Made by a program: the position numbers and the translations under genes. A stretch of DNA of 64,000 nt from positions 455,269-519,268 of the forward strand of contig NZ_JAUYTT010000012.1 of NCBI RefSeq assembly GCF_030695035.1, in the 5' to 3' direction. The DNA is from Frigidibacter sp. Its GTDB lineage: Bacteria > Pseudomonadota > Alphaproteobacteria > Rhodobacterales > Rhodobacteraceae. Below, piece after piece: positions 55,956-64,000 of the stretch. Every line of letters begins with the position of its first letter. The stretch's first letter is position 1. The notes below the pieces were generated by a model. That model was not told the origin of the DNA, did no database searches, and saw only the letters and a program-made list of their open reading frames with translations.

Positions 55956-57158
55956 CTAGTCCTCCCTTGCTGTCATGCGTGTGCAACCGGTCTCGCCCCG
56001 GTCGGTGCCCAGAGTGTCAAGCTGCGAGACCTGATGCAGGAACCCGTCCTGGGGTGAGACGGAGACGGTCACCGGCCCCATGCTCAGCAGCACCGGCTGG
56101 CGCAACTGGCCGTCCCAGTCGCGATAGGTCAGCTTCTGGCCCTTGAAGGCCGCCAGCTCGAACTTTTCGCCGGTGATGAAGCCCGCAAGCGTGTCGAAAT
56201 CATCGGACGTGGTGCGCGTCGCCGCCTCACCAAGGCTGCGCAGCGCCATCCAGACCTGATAATCCTCGGGCCGGGCATGGCGGTTGTTTTGCTTCTCGAA
56301 CCGAGTCTGCCATTGCATCGCGCCCCAGGCCTCATGCGCCGGATGCCAGCTGACAGGCATCAACCCGCCTGACCCCGCCACCGGCCGCGGCTCCCAGGTG
56401 TGGAATGGCAGCCAGGCGGCGAACACACCGGCATGGTCGGCCGCGACCACCACGTCATGCGCCTTGGCGCGCTGTGTGAAGACCGGCATCTGCGCCTGCA
56501 CCTGCACATGGCCACTATCCGTGCGCCGGGCGCCGCCGGTGTCCTCGAACACCCGCTCCTCGACAATCTTGGCGCCGAACTTCTTCGCGGCGCGGCGGTA
56601 GGCCTCGGCCAGCGCGGTATCCTCGGGGTGGCTGCCCTCGATCAGGAACCATTCGTCCCACCGCTTCCAGATCAGGAACTGCGCCAGCGCATCGGCCAGC
56701 ATCGCATCCGACGGCGCGGTGTGCAGCAGGTTGGCGCGGCAGTCGGCATTGCGCAGCACGTCGCCGCTGGCGCCCGCGTTGAACAGCAGAGCCCTGTCGC
56801 CCGCCAGATCGGCCAGCCGCACCGTCATCGCCTCATCCGCCAGCACCACGACGAAGCGGATGCCGCCGTCCAGCAGCCGCTGCATCTCGGCCTCGGCGGT
56901 CTCGGGCGTCGCCAGCACATCCTCGGTGACAAAGGTCTGCTTCATGAAGCTGCCGGTGGTGGCATTGTCGGCGGTCGCCAGCGCCCCGCCCGCAAAGCCC
57001 AGGTCATCCGGCGGCAGGTCCAGCCGGGAAATCGGCATCGGGCCGGGCGTATCCACCCGCAGCACCGCAGCGCGGTATTCGGTCTGCGCCTGCGCCTGCG
57101 AACAAAACGCCACAGTTGCCAGCAGCGCGCCGGCCAGTCTCAAGCCAGTCTTTCCCAT
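55956..57158 (-). CDS. Periplasmic binding protein of the PQQ-linked ABC system (Leu/Ile/Val-type fold)
   Basis: The 400 residues have a signal peptide (SQAQA-QT). The fold is a type I periplasmic binding domain (FVVLADEAMTVRLADLAGDRA, LLHTAPSDAMLADALAQFLIWKRW, YQVWMALRSLGEAATRT). The start at 57158 has GGGGAGGA upstream. It is the first gene of the operon. Such proteins are found beside PQQ alcohol dehydrogenases; the ligand is not known. Confidence 0.87.
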   Translation of the reverse strand: MGKTGLRLAGALLATVAFCSQAQAQTEYRAAVLRVDTPGPMPISRLDLPPDDLGFAGGALATADNATTGSFMKQTFVTEDVLATPETAEAEMQRLLDGGIRFVVVLADEAMTVRLADLAGDRALLFNAGASGDVLRNADCRANLLHTAPSDAMLADALAQFLIWKRWDEWFLIEGSHPEDTALAEAYRRAAKKFGAKIVEERVFEDTGGARRTDSGHVQVQAQMPVFTQRAKAHDVVVAADHAGVFAAWLPFHTWEPRPVAGSGGLMPVSWHPAHEAWGAMQWQTRFEKQNNRHARPEDYQVWMALRSLGEAATRTTSDDFDTLAGFITGEKFELAAFKGQKLTYRDWDGQLRQPVLLSMGPVTVSVSPQDGFLHQVSQLDTLGTDRGETGCTRMTARED

Positions 57159-57254
57159 CACGTCCTCCCCTGCCGACATTGGGGCATGGCGGCGTGGCCC
57201 GGCAAAACGCTTTGTTCTGATAAGAAGAAAATAAGTGCCTGAAAACAAAGGCAG

Positions 57255-57270
57255 TCATACTTTGGTTTGA
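57255..57270 (+). promoter_or_regulatory. Shared motif TCATACTTTGGTTTGA (divergent gap, mxaD-like side)
   Basis: This 16-mer matches TCATACTTTGGGTTGA upstream of xoxF (62327-62342, minus strand) at 15 positions. It lies in the divergent gap between the ABC operon and the mxaD-like gene, 78 bases before the latter. Confidence 0.5.
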
Positions 57271-57347
57271 TTGCCGGTGCCCCGCGCGCCCGTATCGTTG
57301 GCCCCATCGGGGCAGGCTCAAGGCGCCCCTGGAATGGAGGAGACAGG

Positions 57348-57896
57348 ATGCGCAATACCCTTCGGGCACTGGTGGCCGGAATCGCCCTTTTCGCAGGGCT
57401 CTCGCTGGCAGCCCCGCCGGCCGAGGCTCATGGCCCCTCGCGGCAGAAGACCACGCAGGAGGTTACCCTCAACGCCACGCCCGATGAGGTCTGGGCGGTG
57501 ATCGGCGATTTTGCCGACATGAGCTGGCACCCCGCCATCACCGCGACCGAGGCCCCCGAAGGCGCCGAGATCGGCGTGGTCCGTGTGCTGACCCTGCAGG
57601 GCGGCGAGACGCTGAGCGAGGAGCTGACCAAGTTCGACGCCGCCAAGCGCAGCTACTCCTACCGGATGACGGTGGACAATGTGGCGGCGCTGCCGGTCAG
57701 CAACTATTCCTCGCATCTGACGGTGAAGGATGCGGGCGGCAAGGCGCTGGTCGAATGGCGCGGTGCCTTCTACCGCGGCTTTCCGAACAACGACCCGCCG
57801 CCCGAGCTGAATGACGAGGCGGCGATTGCGGCGGTGAACGCGGTCTATCAGGCGGGCTTTGCTGCGCTGGTAGAGCAGTTCGGCGCGGCGGAGTGA
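57348..57896 (+). CDS. mxaD: MxaD-like SRPBCC family periplasmic protein
   Basis: The 182 residues have a signal peptide (APPAEA-HG) and one SRPBCC domain (NATPDEVWAVIGDFADMSWH, ITATEAPEGAEIGVVR, ALVEWRGAFYRGFPNN). MxaD in methylotrophs improves electron transfer between methanol dehydrogenase and its cytochrome. The start at 57348 follows GGAGGAG. It is coupled to the following YVTN gene by a 4-base overlap (GTGA). Confidence 0.8.
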   Translation: MRNTLRALVAGIALFAGLSLAAPPAEAHGPSRQKTTQEVTLNATPDEVWAVIGDFADMSWHPAITATEAPEGAEIGVVRVLTLQGGETLSEELTKFDAAKRSYSYRMTVDNVAALPVSNYSSHLTVKDAGGKALVEWRGAFYRGFPNNDPPPELNDEAAIAAVNAVYQAGFAALVEQFGAAE

Positions 57897-58828
57897 CCCG
57901 GCTTTGCGTGTTGCTGCTGGCCTTGTCCGCAACCGCCGCAGCGGCGCAAGAGGTGGCGGTGATCCCGTCGCAGAACGCCGGGGCGGTCAGCTTCCTTGAC
58001 GCGGGCACCGGCAGCATTCGCGCCACGGTGCCGCTGCCCGGCAAGCCGGCGGCGGTCGCCGTGGACGGGCCCCGCGGCCGCGCCTATGTCGTCGCGGTCG
58101 AGCCGGGGCGGCTGCATGTGCTGGACCTTTTGACCGCCCAGACGCTGCGGGTGATGGACCTGCCCGGCGCGCCCTTCGGGGTCGCGGCCAACCCCGCCTC
58201 GGGGCTGGTCTATGTCTCGGACTGGCAGGCCGCCCAGCTGCTGGAGATCGACCCGGCGACGGGCGAGATCCTGCGCCGTTTCGCCACCGGCCCCGCCCCA
58301 TCCGGCATCGCGGTCAGCGAGGATGGCGCGCTGCTGGTCACGGCAGAGCGGGATGCGGACAGCCTCAGCCTGATCGACACGGCCACCGGGGCAGCCTTGG
58401 CCCAGGTGGCGGTCGGGGTGCATCCCTTCGGCATCACCCTGCACGGCGGGCGCGCCTTCACCGCCGATGTGATGGGCAATACCGTGTCGGTCGTCGATCT
58501 GGCCACCCGCAGCCTGATCGCCACGATTCCGGTGGGTGAGCGGCCCTATGCCATCGCCTTCGCGGGCGGCAAGGGCTTCGTCACCAACCAATATGGCGAA
58601 AGCGTCAGTGTGTTCGACGCGGGCAGCCTTGAGGTGCAGGCGACGGTGACGGTCGGCGAATACCCCGAAGGCATCGCCGCCACCGCCGACGGGCGGCGCA
58701 TCCTGGTGGCGAACTGGTTCTCCGACACGCTCAGCATCCTCGATGCGCAAAGCCTCGCCCTTCTGGACGAGGTTGCCCTGCCCGAAGGCCCGCGCGGCTT
58801 TGGCAGCTTCATCGGAGGCTCACCCTAG
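57893..58828 (+). CDS. YVTN beta-propeller protein, second copy
   Basis: The 311 residues have a signal peptide (TAAAA-QE) and about six to seven blades: IPSQNAGAVSFLDAG, YVVAVEPGRLHVLDL, YVSDWQAAQLLEID, VTAERDADSLSLIDTA, VTNQYGESVSVFDAG, VANWFSDTLSILDA. It is related to the protein at 54972-55955 but shares only the general pattern. The start is GTG. It converges on xoxJ with a 4-base overlap of the stop codons. Confidence 0.87.
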   Translation: MTRLCVLLLALSATAAAAQEVAVIPSQNAGAVSFLDAGTGSIRATVPLPGKPAAVAVDGPRGRAYVVAVEPGRLHVLDLLTAQTLRVMDLPGAPFGVAANPASGLVYVSDWQAAQLLEIDPATGEILRRFATGPAPSGIAVSEDGALLVTAERDADSLSLIDTATGAALAQVAVGVHPFGITLHGGRAFTADVMGNTVSVVDLATRSLIATIPVGERPYAIAFAGGKGFVTNQYGESVSVFDAGSLEVQATVTVGEYPEGIAATADGRRILVANWFSDTLSILDAQSLALLDEVALPEGPRGFGSFIGGSP

Positions 58829-59652
58829 CCTGCCGGTTTCAGCTTGATCCCGTAGTCATCGACCAGCGGCACCCCCGCCTCGATCAGGATCGCGTCGATC
58901 TCGGCCTGGTTGCGGCGGATCAGCGAGTTCAACTCGCGCTTCCACACATCCTCGCCGGCGCGCACGCCCATGGTGATGCGGTAGAACAGCCGCGGCGTCG
59001 CCTCTTCCTTCAGCAGCGGCGTCACCACCAGCGCATCATTGCCCTTGGTCAGCGGCCCGCCGATCGGCCCCCAGAGGATCGCTAGGTCGATCTCGCCCGC
59101 CTGCAGATCCGCCAGCATGTCACCCGCCGGATTCTCCACCCGCCGGTCCACCACCAGGTCATAGCCCTTGGCCTTGCCGATCAGCCCGTTCCGCGCCAGA
59201 TGCGTCGCGGGCGGCGTGCCGGCCACCACACCGATGCGCTTGTCCAGCAGCCGCGCGTCCGTCAACGTATCGACATCGGCCAGATCGCTATCCGCCCGCG
59301 CGATCAGCACATGGGTCGAGACGTAGTAATGGTTGGTGTTCAGCACCATCTCATCGCCCTGCGCGTAACCGATCACCACATCGCAGCGCCCGGCCTGCAG
59401 GGTCTTGCGGACAAAGCCGGTGACCTGCGGGAACCAGACATAGCTGACCGGCACCCCCAGCTTTTCCCCGAACATCGCCGCCAGCTTGTTCTCGAACCCC
59501 GAGCCATCCTGATGCGACAGCGGCGCGTTGCCCGGATCGGCGCAGACGCGAAAGGCGGTGCGGTCCACCAGATCGGCAACCTGCGCCGAGCCCGGCGCAG
59601 CCGCAATCGCCAGCGCAATGGCCAGCGCGGAGGCCCGCACCCTGCCCATCAT
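58825..59652 (-). CDS. xoxJ: XoxJ, periplasmic binding-like partner of XoxF
   Basis: The 275 residues have a signal peptide (APGSAQ-VA) and a type II binding fold with the hallmark FRVCADPGNAPLSHQDGSGFENKLAAMFG. MoxJ/XoxJ proteins are required for methanol dehydrogenase activity and are thought to help form the active enzyme. It overlaps xoxG by 4 bases. Confidence 0.88.
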   Translation of the reverse strand: MMGRVRASALAIALAIAAAPGSAQVADLVDRTAFRVCADPGNAPLSHQDGSGFENKLAAMFGEKLGVPVSYVWFPQVTGFVRKTLQAGRCDVVIGYAQGDEMVLNTNHYYVSTHVLIARADSDLADVDTLTDARLLDKRIGVVAGTPPATHLARNGLIGKAKGYDLVVDRRVENPAGDMLADLQAGEIDLAILWGPIGGPLTKGNDALVVTPLLKEEATPRLFYRITMGVRAGEDVWKRELNSLIRRNQAEIDAILIEAGVPLVDDYGIKLKPAG

Positions 59653-60161
59653 CCGTCCATGCAGGCGGCTTCGGCCGCGGCAAAGGCCTCGGACTTGTCG
59701 GCGCGCTTGGCCGGGCGGCCGCGCTCTACCGCATCCGTGCCGCGGGCGCGCAGATAGATATAGATGTCATCAAGGTAGCACATGACATTGGGGTTGGTGC
59801 CAAAGGACGGCATCACCGAGTTTTCGGAGGCCCCGACCTTCTGGCGCCCGGCAGCAACGACGCCGACGAAGTCGTAATAGTCCATGCGCAGCGCCGAGTC
59901 CTTCAGCGCCGGGGCATAGCTCGACCCCTCGCCATCGGGGCCGTGGCAGACATGGCATTCCGCGTGATAGCGCCGGTAGCCCGAGAAGGTCGGCCAGTCG
60001 AGCGTGCCATCGGCAGCGATGTTGTATGTCGGGATTTCCTCGGCGTTGAAGGCGCGGATCCCGTCCTCGGACGCAACGGCAACATCAACGGCAGGCGCGT
60101 CGGCCGCCAGCGCCGCAAAGGGCAGCAGCGACAGCGCCAGAATCGGCACAGTGAGTTTCAT
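59649..60161 (-). CDS. xoxG: Cytochrome c XoxG (electron acceptor of XoxF)
   Basis: The 170 residues have a signal peptide (ALAA-DA) and a single heme site CHVCH (residues 69-73). The Met ligand is probably Met117 in NSVMPSFGTNP. The C-terminal region YLDDIYIYLRARGTDAVERGRP is typical of methanol dehydrogenase cytochromes. It should take electrons from XoxF in the periplasm. The start at 60161 follows GGGAGGAG. A candidate promoter separates it from xoxF. Confidence 0.88.
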   Translation of the reverse strand: MKLTVPILALSLLPFAALAADAPAVDVAVASEDGIRAFNAEEIPTYNIAADGTLDWPTFSGYRRYHAECHVCHGPDGEGSSYAPALKDSALRMDYYDFVGVVAAGRQKVGASENSVMPSFGTNPNVMCYLDDIYIYLRARGTDAVERGRPAKRADKSEAFAAAEAACMDG

Positions 60162-60192
60162 GCAGGGCTCTCCTCCCAAAGAGTTCCTGGCA

Positions 60193-60221
60193 AGGTTAGT
60201 CGGGCCGGGATCGGCTGTCAC
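60193..60221 (-). promoter_or_regulatory. Candidate promoter for xoxGJ
   Basis: On the minus strand GTGACA (60216-60221) and TAACCT (60193-60198) are separated by 17 bases, about 30 bases upstream of xoxG. The -10 box is poor, so confidence is low. Confidence 0.35.
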
Positions 60222-60300
60222 CGGCGGCGGACTAGCACTTTAGTCTGGCTTCTTGAGAGATTGGGTGAGGATCGCCACGCAAGCCCCTGCCCGGACAACG

Positions 60301-60332
60301 AAAAACGCCGCCCCGGATCTCGGGGCGGCGTT
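60301..60332 (-). terminator. Intrinsic terminator of xoxF
   Basis: On the minus strand AACGCCGCCCCG-AGATC-CGGGGCGGCGTT forms a perfect 12-bp stem and runs into a T-rich stretch (TTTTT overlapping the stem end). It starts 26 bases after the xoxF stop and separates xoxF from xoxG. Confidence 0.85.
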
Positions 60333-60357
60333 CACATTCTGGTGCAAGGGCGATCCG

Positions 60358-62160
60358 TCAGTCCGGGATCGCAAAAACCGTCAGCTGACCCCCAAGCGCA
60401 GTGTAATCCGACAGCGCCGCATAGCCGCCCACGGCCCCGAGCCCGTCATTGGAGTTCGTCAAGCCCGCCGCGAGGCCGATGCCCGCCCAACCACCGACAC
60501 CCGACAGCACGCCGATATACTGCTTGCCACCATGTTCGTAGGTCATCACGTAGCCGATGATCCCCGAGGGCGTCTTGAACTTGTAAAGCTCCTCGCCGGT
60601 ATTGGCATCGACCGCCTTCAGGTAGCCCTCAAGCGTGCCGTAGAACACCACGTCACCCGCAGTGGCCATTGCGCCCGACCAGACCGAGAACTGTTCCGGC
60701 AGCGACCACTTGATCTCGCCGGCAACGGCGTCCCAGGCGATAAAGTTGCCCATGCCGCCATGGCTGCCCGGCGCCGGGAACATCGACAGCGTCGCACCGA
60801 CATAGGGCTGACCGGCCGAATAGCTGACGCGGAAGGGTTCGTAATCCATGCAGACATGGTTGGTCGGCACGTAGAAGAGACCGGTCTTGGGCGAGTAGGT
60901 CGAGGGCTGCTGGTCCTTGGACCCAAGGGCCGCAGGGCAGATGCCGGTAGAGTTCACATCCTCGCCGTTCTGCTCGGTCGAGTATTCGGCCACGACCTGC
61001 GGGCGGCCATATTGGTCGGACGCCGGGTCCATCTCGACATGGGTGGCCCAGTTCACCGCGGGGTCATACTTCTCGGCCACCAGCAGCTCGCCGGTTTCGC
61101 GGTCGAGCGTGTAGGCAAAGCCGTTCCGGTCGAAGTTGACCAGCAGCTTGCGCATTTGCCCGTCGATTTCCTGCTCGACGAGGATGTTCTCGTTCACGCC
61201 GTCGAAGTCCCACTCGTCATGCGGGGTCTTCTGGTACATCCACTTGGCGACGCCGGTATCGGCATCCCGTGCCATGATGGTCATCGACCACTTGTTGTCG
61301 CCCGGACGCTGCGAGGGGTTCCAGGTCGAGGGGTTGCCGGTGCCGTAATAGATCAGGTTCAGCTCGGGGTCATAAGTGGTCCAGCCCCAGGTGGTACCGC
61401 CGCCGATCTGCCACTGATCCCCTTCCCAGCTGTCGAGCGAGGAGTTCGCGCCGACGGGCTTGCCCAGAACCATCGTGTTCTCGGGATCGACCAGCATCTC
61501 TTCGTCCGGGCCGGTGGAATAGGCGCGCCAGGCCATCGAGCCGTCCGAGATGTTGTAGGCGGTCAGGTGGCCGCGCACGCCGTATTCGCCGCCCGAGATG
61601 CCGACCAGGACCTTATCCTTGACCGGAAGCACGGTCGCCGTGTTGGTCTCACCCTTGGCCGGATCGCCGTTCACGACGCTCCACTTCACGTCGCCGGTCT
61701 TGGCATCGAGCGCGACCAGCGTGGTATCGGCCTGATGCAGGAAGATGGTGTCGTCAGAATAGGCAAGGCCGCGATAGACGGTATCGCAGCACATCACGCC
61801 GATCACGTCGGCATTTTGCTGCGGGGCATAGCGCCACAGGATCTTGCCGTCATTGTTCAGGTCCAGCGCATAGACATTGTTCGGGAACGGGGTGTGGACA
61901 TACATGATGTCGCCGATCACCAGCGGCGCGCCTTCATGGCCGCGCAGAACGCCGGTCGAGAAGGTCCAGGCGACCTGCAGGTCACCGACATTCTCGTTGG
62001 TGATCTGGTCGAGTTCCGAATAGCGGGTGCCGGCATAGTCGCCAAGCTGCGCCGCCCACTGCTTTGAATCGCCGGTCGCCGCAAGCACGCTGTCATTGGC
62101 GAGGGCCGGGGCCGTGCCAAGCAGCAATGTGGCGACAACACTGATGGTAAACCTTTTCAT
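60358..62160 (-). CDS. xoxF: Lanthanide-type PQQ-dependent methanol dehydrogenase XoxF
   Basis: The 600 residues have a signal peptide (APALA-ND) and eight-bladed quinoprotein repeats. The vicinal disulfide is Cys124-Cys125 ([11 protein letters not shown]). Metal ligands by family comparison are Glu192 (GGEYGVRG), Asn276 ([10 protein letters not shown]), catalytic Asp318 and the extra Asp320 in [11 protein letters not shown], the mark of lanthanide enzymes. It oxidises methanol to formaldehyde (or further) in the periplasm. The start at 62160 follows GGGAGGA. It is monocistronic with its own terminator. Confidence 0.95.
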   Translation of the reverse strand: MKRFTISVVATLLLGTAPALANDSVLAATGDSKQWAAQLGDYAGTRYSELDQITNENVGDLQVAWTFSTGVLRGHEGAPLVIGDIMYVHTPFPNNVYALDLNNDGKILWRYAPQQNADVIGVMCCDTVYRGLAYSDDTIFLHQADTTLVALDAKTGDVKWSVVNGDPAKGETNTATVLPVKDKVLVGISGGEYGVRGHLTAYNISDGSMAWRAYSTGPDEEMLVDPENTMVLGKPVGANSSLDSWEGDQWQIGGGTTWGWTTYDPELNLIYYGTGNPSTWNPSQRPGDNKWSMTIMARDADTGVAKWMYQKTPHDEWDFDGVNENILVEQEIDGQMRKLLVNFDRNGFAYTLDRETGELLVAEKYDPAVNWATHVEMDPASDQYGRPQVVAEYSTEQNGEDVNSTGICPAALGSKDQQPSTYSPKTGLFYVPTNHVCMDYEPFRVSYSAGQPYVGATLSMFPAPGSHGGMGNFIAWDAVAGEIKWSLPEQFSVWSGAMATAGDVVFYGTLEGYLKAVDANTGEELYKFKTPSGIIGYVMTYEHGGKQYIGVLSGVGGWAGIGLAAGLTNSNDGLGAVGGYAALSDYTALGGQLTVFAIPD

Positions 62161-62279
62161 GTGCTTCCTCCCTGAAGACTGAAAAATGGGCGCGCAGCCA
62201 GTGGCTGCAGGCAATCGGGCTGGCCGGGCCGCTGGGTTGCGAGTGAGGCAAACGCGGGCAGGCTTCTTATTGTGCTCTT

Positions 62280-62310
62280 ATTATTGGCGATCCGGCCTTG
62301 GGCGAGTCAA
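62280..62310 (-). promoter_or_regulatory. Candidate xoxF promoter
   Basis: On the minus strand TTGACT (62305-62310) and AATAAT (62280-62285) are 19 bases apart, about 120 bases upstream of xoxF. The long spacing suggests activator dependence. The shared 16-mer lies 16 bases further upstream. Confidence 0.45.
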
Positions 62311-62326
62311 CGAAGTTGGCAGAGTT

Positions 62327-62342
62327 TCAACCCAAAGTATGA
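62327..62342 (-). promoter_or_regulatory. Shared motif TCATACTTTGGGTTGA upstream of xoxF
   Basis: The minus strand matches 57255-57270 at 15 of 16 bases. It is placed 16 bases upstream of the candidate -35 box of xoxF, a typical activator position. Confidence 0.5.
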
Positions 62343-62421
62343 GTGTGGGCGGCGGGGGCCATAGGTGGGCACGCCAAAGCGGGCCGCAGGGTGCGGCCGC
62401 GCTGAGGTTGAGGGGGCTGCG

Positions 62422-63264
62422 TCAGGCCGCGGGGGCAAGCGCCAGTTGTGCCGCGTGCCAGCGGACATGGTGTTCCATCACGCTGGAGACGTAGAAATAG
62501 CTGTGGTCATAGCCCGCCAGCATCCGGAACTCGGTTGGCTGGCCGCGGACCGCCGCCGCCTCGATCAGCGCCTGCGGCGTCAGCAGCTTCAGGAACTGGT
62601 CCGACGCGCCCTGATCGATCAGCACCGGCCCGGGATAGCCGCGATCCCGCATCAGCAGGGTCGCGTCATGCGGGGCCCAGGCCGCCTCATCGGTCCCCAG
62701 GTAGGCCGTGAACTGCTTGCGGCCCCAGTCCGAGGCCGCCGGGTGTGCGATGGGCGAGATGGCGGACAGCGAGCGATAGGTTTCAGGATGGGTCATGGCG
62801 ATGGTCAGCGCGCCGTGCCCACCCATCGAATGGCCGGTGATGCCCTGCCGCGCCCGGTCCAGCGGGAAGCGGTCGAACACAAGGTCCGGCAGTTCCTTGA
62901 CCACATAGTCCCACATGCGGAAATGCGGGGCCCAGGGGGCTTCGGTGGCGTTGACGTAGAAGCCCGCGCCCTGCCCCAGATCATAGGCCTCGTCATTGGC
63001 GACGCCCTCGCCGCGGGGCGAGGTGTCGGGGAAGATCAGCGCGATCCCCTGTTCGGCGGCCCAGCCTTGGGCGCCAGCCTTGGTCATCGCATTCTCATGC
63101 GTGCAGGTCAGGCCGGACAGGTACCACAGTACCGGAACCGGCCCGGCCCTGGCGGCCGGCGGCAGGTAGACCGCGAAGGTCATGTCGCAAGCGCAGGCGT
63201 CCGAGGCGTGGCGATAGACGCCCTGGACGCCGCCGAAGGCGCCGGTTTCGGACAGGATTTCCAT
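62422..63264 (-). CDS. fghA: S-formylglutathione hydrolase
   Basis: The 280 residues form an esterase D-type alpha/beta hydrolase: GLTCTHENAMTKAG, nucleophile Ser in GHSMGGHGAL, Asp in IDQGASDQFL and His in YDHSYFYV. It hydrolyses S-formylglutathione to formate and glutathione, the second step of formaldehyde detoxification. I prefer the ATG at 63264; a TTG three codons earlier overlaps the dehydrogenase stop. It forms an operon with the dehydrogenase gene 5 bases upstream. Confidence 0.93.
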   Translation of the reverse strand: MEILSETGAFGGVQGVYRHASDACACDMTFAVYLPPAARAGPVPVLWYLSGLTCTHENAMTKAGAQGWAAEQGIALIFPDTSPRGEGVANDEAYDLGQGAGFYVNATEAPWAPHFRMWDYVVKELPDLVFDRFPLDRARQGITGHSMGGHGALTIAMTHPETYRSLSAISPIAHPAASDWGRKQFTAYLGTDEAAWAPHDATLLMRDRGYPGPVLIDQGASDQFLKLLTPQALIEAAAVRGQPTEFRMLAGYDHSYFYVSSVMEHHVRWHAAQLALAPAA

Positions 63265-63269
63265 CCCGG

Positions 63270-64000
<731 letters not shown>

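Noticed and set aside
60232..60254. A third copy of the xoxF/mxaD 16-mer in the xoxG upstream region (GCACTTTAGTCTGG)
   Set aside because: Only about 10 of 16 bases match and the orientation is opposite to xoxG; this is within chance.

Overview
The window looks like a piece of a high-GC alphaproteobacterial chromosome, most likely Rhodobacterales (Rhodobacter, Paracoccus or a close relative). The reasons are the uniformly GC-rich codon use, the gene families present (XoxF methanol dehydrogenase with glutathione-linked formaldehyde oxidation, a Fur/Mur-type site in front of sitABCD, KpsT/KpsE-type capsule export proteins), dense ATGA-type gene overlaps and several families of hairpin-rich intergenic repeats. 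No insertion sequence, prophage, rRNA operon or CRISPR array is visible. One tRNA gene (Gln, anticodon TTG) is present.

Layout. 1-4.3 kb: the 3' end of hrpB, convergent tex, and a SLC13/ArsB-like permease with an in-frame amber codon near its start. 4.4-7.9 kb: sitABCD Mn/Fe uptake behind a Fur-family-type operator. 8.8-15.1 kb: a dipeptide-type ABC importer (five genes) ending in an M19 dipeptidase. 15-18 kb: a YcaQ-type glycosylase, a DMT exporter and an SDR. 18.4-20.2 kb: leuA behind a candidate leaderless Leu-rich leader peptide. 20.3-26.9 kb: mreBCD-mrdA-rodA, then ghrA. 27-33.3 kb: an SseB-like gene coupled to a uracil-DNA glycosylase gene, nhaA, and kpsT-kpsE-kdsA. 33.3-38.5 kb: an accessory stretch with a parD/parE pair (parE shifted in a G8 tract and fused in frame to an HNH nuclease gene of lower GC), a HI0933-type flavoprotein, tRNA-Gln, a 28-residue membrane peptide, an AI-2E family permease and two inverted copies of a ~200 bp repeat. 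38.5-39.4 kb: a dienelactone-hydrolase-like enzyme.

39.6-64 kb is one functional island for PQQ-dependent methanol and formaldehyde oxidation. A seven-gene MoxR/DUF58/VWA/TPR/BatD operon (mxaRSACKL-like) converges on a seven-gene minus-strand regulatory operon: LuxR-type regulator, FIST sensor, sensor-less hybrid kinase, membrane kinase, OmpR-type regulator and two secreted proteins. Next comes a minus-strand operon of the ABC system typical of PQQ alcohol dehydrogenase loci: substrate-binding protein, YVTN propeller, two small periplasmic proteins, ATPase, permease and a secreted protein. Divergent from it are an MxaD-like gene and a second YVTN propeller. Then follow xoxJ, xoxG, xoxF, S-formylglutathione hydrolase and the glutathione-dependent formaldehyde dehydrogenase, which runs off the window. 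XoxF has the extra Asp typical of lanthanide enzymes. A very acidic PepSY-like secreted protein in the ABC operon is a candidate metal (lanthanide or calcium) binder.

The most interesting points are: the acidic PepSY-like protein in a XoxF island; the parE G8 tract that either yields free toxin or a ParE-HNH fusion; a two-hairpin 3'-end repeat with compensating stem changes; the leaderless leu leader; and a 16-bp motif shared by the xoxF and mxaD-like upstream regions.
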